This document shows, one piece after another, positions 53,896 through 61,863 of a stretch of 64,000 nt of DNA. Origin of the DNA: Gammaproteobacteria bacterium (GTDB lineage Bacteria > Pseudomonadota > Gammaproteobacteria > Pseudomonadales > Alcanivoracaceae); NCBI GenBank assembly GCA_018067045.1, contig JAGPVL010000006.1:1-64000 (forward strand). Reading direction: 5' to 3'. The notes under the pieces are model-generated. The model worked only from the letters and a program-made list of their open reading frames with translations, ran no database searches and was not told the DNA's origin. The first letter of the stretch is position 1, and each line of letters opens with the position of its first letter. The translations under genes and the position numbers were made by a program.

Positions 53896-53913
53896 ATTTA
53901 AAACGTTTTAAAT
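53896..53913. promoter_or_regulatory. Perfect palindrome resembling a LacI-family operator
   Basis: ATTTAAAACGTTTTAAAT is a perfect 18-bp palindrome with a central CG, the pattern of LacI-family sugar regulators. It lies about 395 nt before the cytochrome gene start in an AT-rich leader. The regulator itself is not in the window. Confidence 0.5.
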
Positions 53914-54124
53914 CGTAGATACATATTCATATCAACTTTCTATATTGAGTTAAAAAAGTTAATTTTTTGGTGATATCAATACGGCAGTCAAAATGATTTT
54001 TGTTTTATAAGGCATATTGATGTTGAATCGACACGCGTAGACAGCGCCATATTTGCTCTTTACTCTGGCCCCGGTATTAAGAAAAACAAAGCGTCGAAAT
54101 GATTTCGACGGAGGCGATACAGGG

Positions 54125-54295
54125 ATGTACTGGGGCAGGTTTAATCAATTTACTTATTTAGGTTTCTTCGTGACGTCCGTTGCGTGGTTTCTTTTGTGCA
54201 TCTCCGTATATTCTTCCCAAAAATTAACACGACACTTCTCAGAAAACGATTTCTGGGGAGATGAATGTCTGCGCATACCAAAGGAGAAACAATGA
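54125..54295 (+). CDS. Possible small membrane protein at the head of the dehydrogenase operon
   Basis: A 56-aa frame from the ATG at 54125, with GGAGG 10 nt upstream. It has one hydrophobic stretch (FTYLGFFVTSVAWFLLCISV, about 9-28) and a charged tail. Its TGA overlaps the ATG of the next gene (ATGA), a layout typical of coupled genes. The frame is open back to 54053. No family is recognised, and its real existence is uncertain. Confidence 0.35.
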   Translation: MYWGRFNQFTYLGFFVTSVAWFLLCISVYSSQKLTRHFSENDFWGDECLRIPKEKQ

Positions 54296-55734
54296 TCAGG
54301 TTAAAGCCGAGCGTTTTGGCTCCCTTCTTTATGTTAATGATGTTGTACGGGTGTGATGGAAACGTCGCTGAGGATAAGCCATCGGTTGATTCGGCCAATA
54401 TGGTTAATACAGCGAATGTTGCGCCGTCGAGCATCGACTACACGAGTGCAATGCAGTTGCATCAGATGGCGGGAGTGGAGATTAATTATGTGGCACCTCC
54501 GCCTGATATTTATCAGCCGACGAAAGTGCCGGAGTGGGCGAAAGAGCGTGATCTGAAGAGTATTCGTGAGCACGCGTGGCGTATCTGGGGCGGCATTACG
54601 GAGCGCACAGGGCAAGCGTATCCGGCTAAATCGGAGTGCGTAGCACAGGCCGATCTGGCGGTTTGGGATACATGGTATAGCGAAGCGGAGACTTTTCAGC
54701 GTGAAACGAAGTGTGAGGATGGTCAGGCGTGCCGTGAGTTCCACATTCCGCGGCAGACAGGCGGAACAGAAGTTCTATCTTTTAATAAATACAGTCAAGA
54801 ATTTCTAACATGGGTTGATCAGAATGCATTTTACGATGAGAGCACGTTTATCGAAATGAACGAGGAGATGACGAAGAATAATACGCCCACTAAAGATCGC
54901 ATTATCGGCGCTATCCCGCCGGATTCCGCCACCATGCTTAAGCCCACGTTTTGGGTGGTCAAGAGTGACGAGCCGGCAATGATGCCCTACTGGGAAGGGC
55001 CGCATCTAGACATTAATGGCACGCTGAACCCTGATCGACCGGTAGTCAGTACATGGACCAGTTTTGTGTTGTTCGATCCGACGGGAGAGGCCGATCCCAA
55101 TAAAAAATATCCAGTTGAAATTCTTGGGCCGAATGGGATCGAGAAGCATATGGTCAAGCCGAAGAAGGTCGTTAATGCGGCTGATTTTTATGCTGTTCCG
55201 CTTACTCAATCGGATGTGGACTATATCAAGAATGGGAATATCTTCACCATCGGTGGGCTCGCGCCAGATCAGCTTGCGCCTTGCGACCTAGCGTTACTTG
55301 TGGGTATGCACGTTACGACGGCAGAGTTTGATAATTGGACTTGGCAAACGTTTTGGTGGTCACCGTTCCCAGAGGACAGTAACCAGCCTACGGTAAAGCC
55401 GCCGTTCACTCATTTTAATGTGGCTACGGCATATTACTTTGATGATGCGGCTGGCAATCCGCATATCGCGTTTAACCCTTATCTAGAGCCGCCGATTGAA
55501 GGCCCCATTTTTATGAATCCTTCTGATCATGGTTCACACAGTAACTGTATGACATGCCATCACGCTGCAGCCTACCCAACCCCGAACCGAAGCGCCAATC
55601 CCGGGGAAATGCTGCAGGGTGCGTATAAGGCCACTGGCGAAATTACCGGTGCAGAGCAATGGTTTGGTGATCGCGTGAAGACTCGTTTTATGTGGGGGAT
55701 GCTGATGGAGGCGCAGATGCAAGGAAAGCGCTGA
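54292..55734 (+). CDS. Lipoprotein with a single c-type haem site (cytochrome subunit candidate)
   Basis: From the ATG at 54292 (AAGGAGAAACA upstream) a lipobox LMMLYGC anchors the protein in a membrane facing the periplasm. The long middle part is not recognised; near the C-terminus a haem motif CMTCHHA (Cys419, Cys422, His423) is present, with a further Met-rich tail. A 480-aa mono-haem lipoprotein next to a GMC dehydrogenase suggests it takes electrons from the dehydrogenase to the quinone pool or oxidase. It differs from the multi-haem c cytochromes of known FAD-glucose or gluconate dehydrogenases. An upstream in-frame ATG at 54265 would add 9 residues before the signal peptide. Confidence 0.7.
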   Translation: MIRLKPSVLAPFFMLMMLYGCDGNVAEDKPSVDSANMVNTANVAPSSIDYTSAMQLHQMAGVEINYVAPPPDIYQPTKVPEWAKERDLKSIREHAWRIWGGITERTGQAYPAKSECVAQADLAVWDTWYSEAETFQRETKCEDGQACREFHIPRQTGGTEVLSFNKYSQEFLTWVDQNAFYDESTFIEMNEEMTKNNTPTKDRIIGAIPPDSATMLKPTFWVVKSDEPAMMPYWEGPHLDINGTLNPDRPVVSTWTSFVLFDPTGEADPNKKYPVEILGPNGIEKHMVKPKKVVNAADFYAVPLTQSDVDYIKNGNIFTIGGLAPDQLAPCDLALLVGMHVTTAEFDNWTWQTFWWSPFPEDSNQPTVKPPFTHFNVATAYYFDDAAGNPHIAFNPYLEPPIEGPIFMNPSDHGSHSNCMTCHHAAAYPTPNRSANPGEMLQGAYKATGEITGAEQWFGDRVKTRFMWGMLMEAQMQGKR

Positions 55735-55813
55735 TCCGTTCTACGTTTATCGGCACCTGTCGTTTGTGAAGGTGTCGCTACATTGGGTGAAGGAATAGGT
55801 AAAGGAAAAGAGT

Positions 55814-56566
55814 ATGGATACGCCAACGTACTATCAAAATATCAAACCGCTTTTTTCGCAATATGATCGCATCAAGATGATGTACTTTGCGGACCTTTGG
55901 GATTACAAGCAGGTTAAAGCGCATGCAAAAACTATTTTGCTTTCGCTTAAGCCGCGCATGGTGGATGGCAAGCCTGATCCGGCGGGTTGGAGTGAGTTGC
56001 CGGAAGTGCATGTGATGCCGCTGTACACAGGGCCATGGCCAAAATCGCAAGTAGCGATTTTTGAAAGTTGGATTGCTGCAGGCTGTCCGGAGGGTGAGGC
56101 GCCTCCAGCTCCGCCGACGCCTGGCCCGTTGGTGGAAGGTTTTCTAACGTTGTCGAGAGTGCTAACCGGTTTTGACGACCTAAATGATAAGGTGTTGGCG
56201 CAAACATATATCAACCGGTTATTAGCCGAGTCGAATGCCGCAAAGAATAACCAACTGGAAGCGTTGCTAACGGCGTTTTCTCACAATCCGCAGGTTCTGG
56301 ATGCTGACGGAAATTGCGTTTCTTCTTACAGCCAATACCTAGCGCTGATCCAAGACATTACCGTGCTGTGGTACTTATCGAGTATCGATGGCGCACTTGG
56401 TACGCCGGAAAATAATCAATACATTCAAGGGTTGGTATGGCCTGCGATAGATGCGCACCCCATGGGCTTTGCGAATACCAATGAGCAGTTTTATTGGCGC
56501 TACAAGCCTGAAGGCGGTGACTTTACAGGTCTGCAGATTGTTGTGCCGCGTGCGGCGAAAAAATAA
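55814..56566 (+). CDS. Dehydrogenase small subunit-like protein (sorbitol/gluconate dehydrogenase small-subunit fold)
   Basis: 250 aa in two parts. Residues about 1-100 contain NIKPLFSQYDRIKMMYFADL, a WDYKQVKAHAKTIL stretch, and GPWPKSQVAIFESWIAAGCP, a heme-less domain often found in front of oxidoreductase partners. Residues about 105-245 (FLTLSRVLTGFDDL, LWYLSSIDGALGTPENN) resemble the small subunit of FAD-dependent sorbitol/gluconate dehydrogenases. Known small subunits carry a Tat signal and ferry the flavoprotein across the membrane; this one shows no signal. AAAGGAAAAG precedes the ATG, and the GMC gene starts 12 nt downstream. Confidence 0.65.
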   Translation: MDTPTYYQNIKPLFSQYDRIKMMYFADLWDYKQVKAHAKTILLSLKPRMVDGKPDPAGWSELPEVHVMPLYTGPWPKSQVAIFESWIAAGCPEGEAPPAPPTPGPLVEGFLTLSRVLTGFDDLNDKVLAQTYINRLLAESNAAKNNQLEALLTAFSHNPQVLDADGNCVSSYSQYLALIQDITVLWYLSSIDGALGTPENNQYIQGLVWPAIDAHPMGFANTNEQFYWRYKPEGGDFTGLQIVVPRAAKK

Positions 56567-56578
56567 GGGAGAGCATAA

Positions 56579-58426
56579 ATGACGGAACAGACTTTCGACG
56601 CCGTAATTGTTGGCGCAGGCATTTCTGGTGCTTTGATTGCAAATGAACTTTCCGAAGCGGGTTTCTCCGTTCTGATACTGGAGGCGGGAAGTCAGGCGGA
56701 TAATCGTCAGCAGTATATTGATACGTACTATGCGGCAGAAATAAAGACACCTGATGCCCCCTATGGCATTCAAGACGGTAGTGGTGGATCTAAGGTGCAA
56801 GCCAACCCGTCTGCTCCCCATCCTGGGGTTCCGATAGATGCGCGCTGGAAAGATCCGAATGCCTACAAAACCGATCCACGTTATTACTTCGTGCAAACAG
56901 GTTCGGTGGCATTTGGAAGTAACTATGAACGCATTGTCGGTGGCACCACGCAGCATTGGTTAGGCACGTGTTTACGTTTTATGCCGCAAGATTTTACGAC
57001 CAAAACATCGTTTGGCTTCGCCGTAGATTGGCCGATTGGGTATGCGGACCTAGAGCCGTGGTATACAGAGGCTGAATCGCAATTGGGTGTTGCTGGCAAC
57101 GTTGCCGCAGACGAAGCAATTGGTATTGAACATACGAAGCCATACCCAATGGAAGAAGTGCCTGTCTCTTATCTCGATCAGTACATGGGAAAAAAACTCA
57201 ACGGTAAGCAGGTGGGTGGGGTAACGATAACGGTGGAGTCGACACCACAGGCACGTAATACCGTCGGCTATGACAATCGGCCGCCGTGCATGGGGAATAC
57301 CAGTTGTGTGCCGGTGTGTCCGATTCAGGCGAAGTACGATGCCACTGTTCATTTGAATAAAGCTACCAAGATGCGTTTGCTCGGTTCAGGTAAAAGCAGT
57401 GTTCCAGCGAAGCTGGTCACCAAGGCTGTGGTCTATAAAGTTGACGTGGGTGCCAGTACGGATCAGGTCACGGCGTTGCATTACAAAGACTGGGACGGTA
57501 ACGATCACAAAGTATCAGGTAAGCGCTACATTCTTGCTGCGCATGCGATCGAAAACCCCAAAGTCCTCATGATGTCGCCATGGAAAAATGGCAAAACGGT
57601 TGCTAACAGTAGTGGTCAAGTGGGTAAAAACTTAATGGATCACATCTGTTTGGTGGCGTGGGGTAAAACGGCAGACGAACCTATCTATCCGTTTCGTGGC
57701 CCGCTTTCTACCTCTGGCATTCCGCAGTATCGCGGTGGCGCGACGCGCAAAACGCGTGCGGCCTACCGTGTTGAAATTGGCAACGAAGGTTGGAATTGGT
57801 CCGCCGGTGCGCCGCAAAGCAATGTCATGGAGTTGGTGACGCCAACGGGCAATGTTAAACCGTTGTTTGGGACGGCGCTGCGTAACCAACTCAACAAAGA
57901 ATGTACCCATCAGGTTCGCATCGCCATGGAGTTAGAAGCAACGCCATTGCAAACGAGCTATATCAAGCCGTCAGAAACGCACATGGATCGTTTCGGTTTG
58001 CCGCGTCCAGAGGTGCATTACGAAATTATGGGTGGCGCAAAAGATGTAACGTACGCTGGCACCGACGGTGAGTACACGGTGAAGGGGTACGTTGAGTCCA
58101 ATAACGTCGCACAGCAATTGTTCGAGCAAGCCGATATCAGCTGGGATACAACGGTGGATGCCAGCAACAGTACGCCCGGTGTTTTTATCTACAACAATAC
58201 GCGTTACCAGTACCGAGGCGCGGGTCATGTGATCGGCACACATACGATGGGCGCGGACAAAAGCAGTTCAGTGGTCGACAGTTATCAGCGTAGCTGGGAT
58301 CACAGCAATCTGTTTATTGTTGGCTGCGGTTCTTTTCCCACAACGGGCACGGCAAACCCTACTCTAACGATGGCCGCGTTGGCATTGCGCACGGCGAAGG
58401 AGCTGTGCAATGACCTTAGCAAGTAA
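56579..58426 (+). CDS. GMC-family FAD dehydrogenase with Fe-S-type cysteine motif
   Basis: 615-aa flavoprotein of the glucose-methanol-choline family. The FAD fold reads IVGAGISGALIANEL (about 10-24), with GGTTQHWLGTCLRF near 121. A cysteine motif RPPCMGNTSCVPVCPIQAKY (C237-x5-C243-x3-C247) matches the 3Fe-4S binding segment of FAD-dependent glucose dehydrogenases. The active-site His lies in GAGHVIGTHTMG (His550) and the Asn in TANPTL (Asn593). This implies oxidation of an alcohol, sugar or hydroxy acid, with electrons passed through Fe-S to the neighbouring cytochrome. No signal peptide is visible. GGGAGAG precedes the ATG; ALDC overlaps the 3' end by 17 nt. Confidence 0.88.
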   Translation: MTEQTFDAVIVGAGISGALIANELSEAGFSVLILEAGSQADNRQQYIDTYYAAEIKTPDAPYGIQDGSGGSKVQANPSAPHPGVPIDARWKDPNAYKTDPRYYFVQTGSVAFGSNYERIVGGTTQHWLGTCLRFMPQDFTTKTSFGFAVDWPIGYADLEPWYTEAESQLGVAGNVAADEAIGIEHTKPYPMEEVPVSYLDQYMGKKLNGKQVGGVTITVESTPQARNTVGYDNRPPCMGNTSCVPVCPIQAKYDATVHLNKATKMRLLGSGKSSVPAKLVTKAVVYKVDVGASTDQVTALHYKDWDGNDHKVSGKRYILAAHAIENPKVLMMSPWKNGKTVANSSGQVGKNLMDHICLVAWGKTADEPIYPFRGPLSTSGIPQYRGGATRKTRAAYRVEIGNEGWNWSAGAPQSNVMELVTPTGNVKPLFGTALRNQLNKECTHQVRIAMELEATPLQTSYIKPSETHMDRFGLPRPEVHYEIMGGAKDVTYAGTDGEYTVKGYVESNNVAQQLFEQADISWDTTVDASNSTPGVFIYNNTRYQYRGAGHVIGTHTMGADKSSSVVDSYQRSWDHSNLFIVGCGSFPTTGTANPTLTMAALALRTAKELCNDLSK

Positions 58427-59162
58427 GCGTGGATGGCTCGCGGTTGTCGCCGTGACGGCATCGACATTAATTGGCTGTACCCAATCCCAAGTCATCTGGC
58501 AGCCCGGTCCGACGATCGGGTTGCTTAATGGCGTCTATGACGGCACGGCAACTGTTGCGGAGATTAAACAGTACGGCAATCAGGGCGTTGGTCTATGGGA
58601 TAAAGCCAACGGAGAGGGGTTGATTGTTGACGGTGTATTTTATCAGATCACGGTCGATGGCGTTGCCCATATAAAACAGGACGACGACATTATGCCGTGG
58701 GTGATGATTGCGCCGTTTGAAGCGGAGCACACGATTCAGTTGCCTGCCGGGATAACACTTCGAAATATTGGCGACTATGTTGATAAGTTATTACCGACGG
58801 TAAATACCTTTTATGCGCTTCGTCTTGAAGGAGTCTTCCGGTTCGTGCAGGCGCGCAGCGTGCCAGAGCAACACAAACCTTACCCGCCATTCTCAGAAGT
58901 TGAAAAGCACGAAGTGAAGTTCGATTTCGAGAATGTACGGGGTGTGATGGTTGGATTTCGGTCGCCACCATATGTGACCAACATGAGTGTGCCCAATTAT
59001 CATGTTCATTTTCTTAACGAAGAAAAGACATCTGGTGGTCATGTTCTGCAGTTTATCACCGACGATGTTCGTTTAGTGATTGATCGTGTTGACGAATTTC
59101 ATACGGTGATTCCCACCAGCAAGGAATTTGAAGACGCGGATTTGAATAAGATCATCCAATAA
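58410..59162 (+). CDS. Alpha-acetolactate decarboxylase homologue, predicted lipoprotein
   Basis: Matches BudA/ALDC, which decarboxylates (S)-2-acetolactate to acetoin. Shared segments include GVYDGTATVAEIKQYGNQGVG, then LIVDGVFYQI, RSVPEQHKPYPPFSEV and ENVRGVMVGFRSP (overlapping about 40-185). The zinc ligands His198, His200 and His211 in NYHVHFLNEE and SGGHV have the spacing (+2, +11) of the Bacillus brevis enzyme. An N-terminal lipobox TLIGC (Cys23) predicts export and lipidation, which is unusual for an acetoin-pathway enzyme though secreted ALDCs exist. It overlaps the GMC gene and precedes the TIM-barrel gene by 21 nt. Confidence 0.9.
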   Translation: MTLASKRGWLAVVAVTASTLIGCTQSQVIWQPGPTIGLLNGVYDGTATVAEIKQYGNQGVGLWDKANGEGLIVDGVFYQITVDGVAHIKQDDDIMPWVMIAPFEAEHTIQLPAGITLRNIGDYVDKLLPTVNTFYALRLEGVFRFVQARSVPEQHKPYPPFSEVEKHEVKFDFENVRGVMVGFRSPPYVTNMSVPNYHVHFLNEEKTSGGHVLQFITDDVRLVIDRVDEFHTVIPTSKEFEDADLNKIIQ

Positions 59163-59183
59163 TGCGAAAAAAAGGACGTTGTT

Positions 59184-60113
59184 ATGAGTCAGCCCTCGTT
59201 GCACGACTATATGCAAGTCGGCATTGTTCAGTTCATGATCTATCCGCAGTGTATTGGTGGTGCTGGCCCGATTATCGAAACGGTCAGTTCACTTGCTGAA
59301 GATACCTTTTTTGATTTTCTTGAGTTGGGCCGCATTAATGGTAGTGCTGTGCGCAAGCAAGTGATCTCTGTGTTGTCGCAGGCACGGGTAAATGTTGAGT
59401 ACGATGGACAGCCATTTACTTTGTTGCCTGGTCTTGATTTGGAAGCAGAGCAGCCTAGCGATCGGCACCAAGCGATCGATGCCATGAAGCAGGCGATTGA
59501 TCAGGCTGCGGAATTCTCATCGCCGACGTGTGGCGTGATGAGCGGAAAATTCTACCCCCGAGACTTGAATGTTGATGCAGCTGTGGGTCGACTGACGGAG
59601 TCGTTGGTCGGCTTGTGTGAATACGCCCAACAATACGGAATTACGCTTTGCTTGGAGAATTTCGACCAGACGCCGTACTCGAAAGACTGCCTGATTGGGC
59701 CAACTGCTATGGCGGCAGAATTAGCGAAATCCGTTCGTGGTAGCGCCCCGAATTTCGGTTTACTTCCTGACTTGAGTCACACGCCGATCATGAATGAAAC
59801 CCCACGGCAGATGGTTGAGGCGGCCGATGGCTATATTATCCGCACCCAAATCGGTAACGGTTCCGCCAATCCATATAGCGCCCATTATGGTGATAACCAT
59901 CCCTATTTCGGTGCGCCACTAACGGGAGTGGGCATTGAGCAGCTAACCGAGTTTTTGCAGGGGTTGGTGGATGTTGGGTTCTTATCGAAAACGCATCGCG
60001 GCAAAGTCGGTTTCGAAGTGAAGCCAGCCAGTGGTGAAGATCCGCTGGCGATTATTGCGGGGTCGAAGCGCGCGTTAATACAGGCTTGGCAACGGGTGAA
60101 ATTACCGGAGTAA
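59184..60113 (+). CDS. Sugar isomerase/epimerase-type TIM barrel (AP endonuclease 2 family)
   Basis: 309-aa xylose isomerase-like TIM barrel with likely metal ligands in LCLENFD (Glu), LPDLSHTP (Asp/His), and GKVGFEVKP (Glu). These proteins isomerise or epimerise sugars and keto sugars, or act on related acids. AAAGGACG precedes the ATG. No signal peptide, so it is probably cytosolic, whereas the neighbouring ALDC is exported. Last gene of the operon; the acid phosphatase gene follows after 113 nt. Confidence 0.82.
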   Translation: MSQPSLHDYMQVGIVQFMIYPQCIGGAGPIIETVSSLAEDTFFDFLELGRINGSAVRKQVISVLSQARVNVEYDGQPFTLLPGLDLEAEQPSDRHQAIDAMKQAIDQAAEFSSPTCGVMSGKFYPRDLNVDAAVGRLTESLVGLCEYAQQYGITLCLENFDQTPYSKDCLIGPTAMAAELAKSVRGSAPNFGLLPDLSHTPIMNETPRQMVEAADGYIIRTQIGNGSANPYSAHYGDNHPYFGAPLTGVGIEQLTEFLQGLVDVGFLSKTHRGKVGFEVKPASGEDPLAIIAGSKRALIQAWQRVKLPE

Positions 60114-60226
60114 TGAGTCTTATCGGGGTGCTCAAAATCTATTTGAGTGTGCCTTAAATACATACTGTAAGAATATTCCCGATAGACACTATAGATAAAC
60201 ACCATAAAGGGAATGGAGCTTCGAAT

Positions 60227-61171
60227 ATGAACAGTGTTTTTAAAGTTTCGTTTATACCCTTTGTCGCAGCATTTTTGGCGGCGGCGGGTTGTGCTCATGG
60301 TGACGGCTCGCAGGGCGCCGTTTCGTCTTCCGCGGCACGCGCAGGTCAGTTGAGTAACGTCGCCGTATCGCCGAATGACAATATGAATGCTGTGCTGTGG
60401 ATGCAAACGGCCGCGGAGTATCGCGGCAATAGTTTAGTGATCTATCAGTCGGCGGCGGGAAAACTCTCACACGTGATTGCTGCAAAAGATCATACTGCAT
60501 CGATAGAGCAGGGAGAAATGGCGGGGTGTGTCCCTGGCCACCCTTGTGCTAATGCAAAATTCAAGAAAATGCCGGCGGCTATTGTATTAGATATTGACGA
60601 AACCGTGCTGGATAACAGCGCGTATCAAGCGCGCCTGATACGCGATAATGCACAGTGGGATGCTAATACGTGGGATGAGTGGATTGCCTCTCGCGAGGCG
60701 GGAGCCATTCCCGGAGCGGTAGACTTTATTCGAGCTGTTAAAGAGTCAGGCGCGGCAGTGGTATATATAACCAACCGAAACTGTTCCGTACGCAGCAAAA
60801 ATGCAGGGGCAGATCCGTGCCCACAACGGGAGGATACTCTGGAGAATATGAAGGCACTCGGTTTCCCTTCGCTATCTGGAAAGGATTTACTCTTGCTACA
60901 AAATCAACGGCCGGAATGGGGGGCATCAGAGAAACGTGCTCGTCGAGAGTATGTTGCGAAGTCGTATCGTATAGCGATGTTGATCGGCGACGATCTCGGC
61001 GACCTTGCGCCAGACGTAAAAAACCTTCCTATTGATGGCCGTTTCGATGAGGTGAATAAGTATCGTGATCTGTACGGCGTCTATTGGTTTCAGTTAGCGA
61101 ATCCAACTTATGGCAGCTGGATGAATCCGTTTAAGGGAAAAGATAAGCGCGACTTTTTGAGATATGACTGA
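60227..61171 (+). CDS. HAD-family acid phosphatase lipoprotein, e(P4)-like
   Basis: Outer-membrane-type lipoprotein (lipobox AAAGC, Cys22) of the class C acid phosphatase/5'-nucleotidase e(P4) group. The HAD motif I is VLDIDETVLDN (Asp122, Asp124), motif II VYITNRNC, and motif IV near MLIGDDLGD. The 314-aa length and the EYRGNSLVIYQ region fit. It removes phosphate from nucleotides or sugar phosphates in the periplasm. GGAATGGAG precedes the ATG. It may be separately transcribed from the operon upstream. Confidence 0.9.
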   Translation: MNSVFKVSFIPFVAAFLAAAGCAHGDGSQGAVSSSAARAGQLSNVAVSPNDNMNAVLWMQTAAEYRGNSLVIYQSAAGKLSHVIAAKDHTASIEQGEMAGCVPGHPCANAKFKKMPAAIVLDIDETVLDNSAYQARLIRDNAQWDANTWDEWIASREAGAIPGAVDFIRAVKESGAAVVYITNRNCSVRSKNAGADPCPQREDTLENMKALGFPSLSGKDLLLLQNQRPEWGASEKRARREYVAKSYRIAMLIGDDLGDLAPDVKNLPIDGRFDEVNKYRDLYGVYWFQLANPTYGSWMNPFKGKDKRDFLRYD

Positions 61172-61594
61172 TGATTGACTGACGTTATTGCGCTTTTCGA
61201 GTGTGACGCGTCATTTGGTTGGGCACAAAAAAGGACGTCATGAGACGCCCCTAAATGTCTATTTGGTGGGCCGGCGGGATATTAACCTGATGTCCACAAC
61301 GCATTGATTTTTAAAAGACTCATTACAGTTTGGATTGGGGTGTTTCAGCGTAAATTGTACTAGAGTTTTTCAGCCGGATTCAAAGTTAGACCTTTGGTGC
61401 ATGTGTGTGCCAAACCCATTCTAGACCCAGTTGGAGGCCCCAGCACCGTGGGAATTGCCATGTGGGCTGTTTCGGAGCCTAACCGCGTTAGGCGCAGACA
61501 GGAAATCGAGATGCAAAAGATGAAGGGTTTTTGGCTGTCTTTTAACCTTGTAGGACTTTGCTCCTTTGAACTTGGGTTCAATAGATAAGAGGCA

Positions 61595-61618
61595 ATTCCG
61601 CCCCTTCGGGGGCGGAAT
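61595..61618. repeat. Perfect 10-bp hairpin with TTCG loop
   Basis: ATTCCGCCCC-TTCG-GGGGCGGAAT forms a very stable hairpin with a UUCG tetraloop. There is no T-tract immediately after it, so it may be an RNA structure or insertion-element remnant rather than a simple terminator. Confidence 0.7.
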
Positions 61619-61709
61619 ACTAACCATCCAAGGTACGGGATATTAAAAATTACTTTTACGTAGGGCTGCAACTTGCAAGACGCAAACTGCATTGCATGAA
61701 GAGCATTGG

Positions 61710-61726
61710 ACCGCTGAGCGGTTTTC
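61710..61726 (+). terminator. Short terminator-like hairpin
   Basis: ACCGC-TGA-GCGGT followed by TTTTCT. Weak but clean. Confidence 0.4.
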
Positions 61727-61764
61727 TCAATTGCCTAGGAGACGCATCGAGTCGCTGAGGCTAG

Positions 61765-61787
61765 CATAACTAAGGATACCCATAAAA
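61765..61787 (-). repeat. Inverted copy of the module-flanking repeat
   Basis: Its complement shares about 17 of 23 bases with the repeat at 61842-61863, and a longer block (TTATGGGT, TCC, TAG, TAT) with 63883-63903. It lies about 55 nt from the left flanking repeat, in the opposite direction. Confidence 0.55.
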
Positions 61788-61832
61788 TTTTCTGACTATT
61801 GTGAGTTTTGGCTTACGGCTGGAATATCAGTA

Positions 61833-61863
61833 TCGGAATAAAGTTATGAGGGTCCTTAGGTAT
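61833..61863 (+). repeat. Left flanking repeat of the nuclease/HEPN module
   Basis: Starts TCGGAATAAAGTTATG and continues through a CCTTAG block. About 80 percent matching to 63873-63903 with one base of length difference. It lies just after the 3' end of the nuclease gene. Confidence 0.6.

Larger units (their letters stand above)
53412..54124. other. AT-rich leader region before the dehydrogenase operon
   Basis: 713 nt. After the terminator the region turns AT-rich (about 53680-54010, visibly richer in A/T than its surroundings). It holds an inverted repeat AATTGG-AA-CCAATT (53823-53836) and an 18-bp perfect palindrome (53896-53913). I see no gene apart from the small open frame starting at 54125. 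The region probably contains the operon promoter. Confidence 0.7.

Noticed and set aside
54150-54434. 94-codon minus-strand frame opposite the cytochrome gene start
   Set aside because: Antisense to a supported gene with a clear lipobox; no ribosome site.
61477-61493. GCCTAAC...GTTAGGC as an integron attC site
   Set aside because: It has core-like ends, but they are only 3 nt apart, whereas attC sites span more than 50 nt; no integron integrase is present.
61560-61590. T-loop-like GGGTTCAATAG suggesting a tRNA
   Set aside because: No matching acceptor, D or anticodon stems could be built around it.
61360-61692. Open frames on both strands in the hairpin-rich stretch (110 and 64 codons)
   Set aside because: They cross the UUCG hairpin and palindrome, have no ribosome site and no recognisable domain; probably chance, though a decayed gene cannot be excluded.
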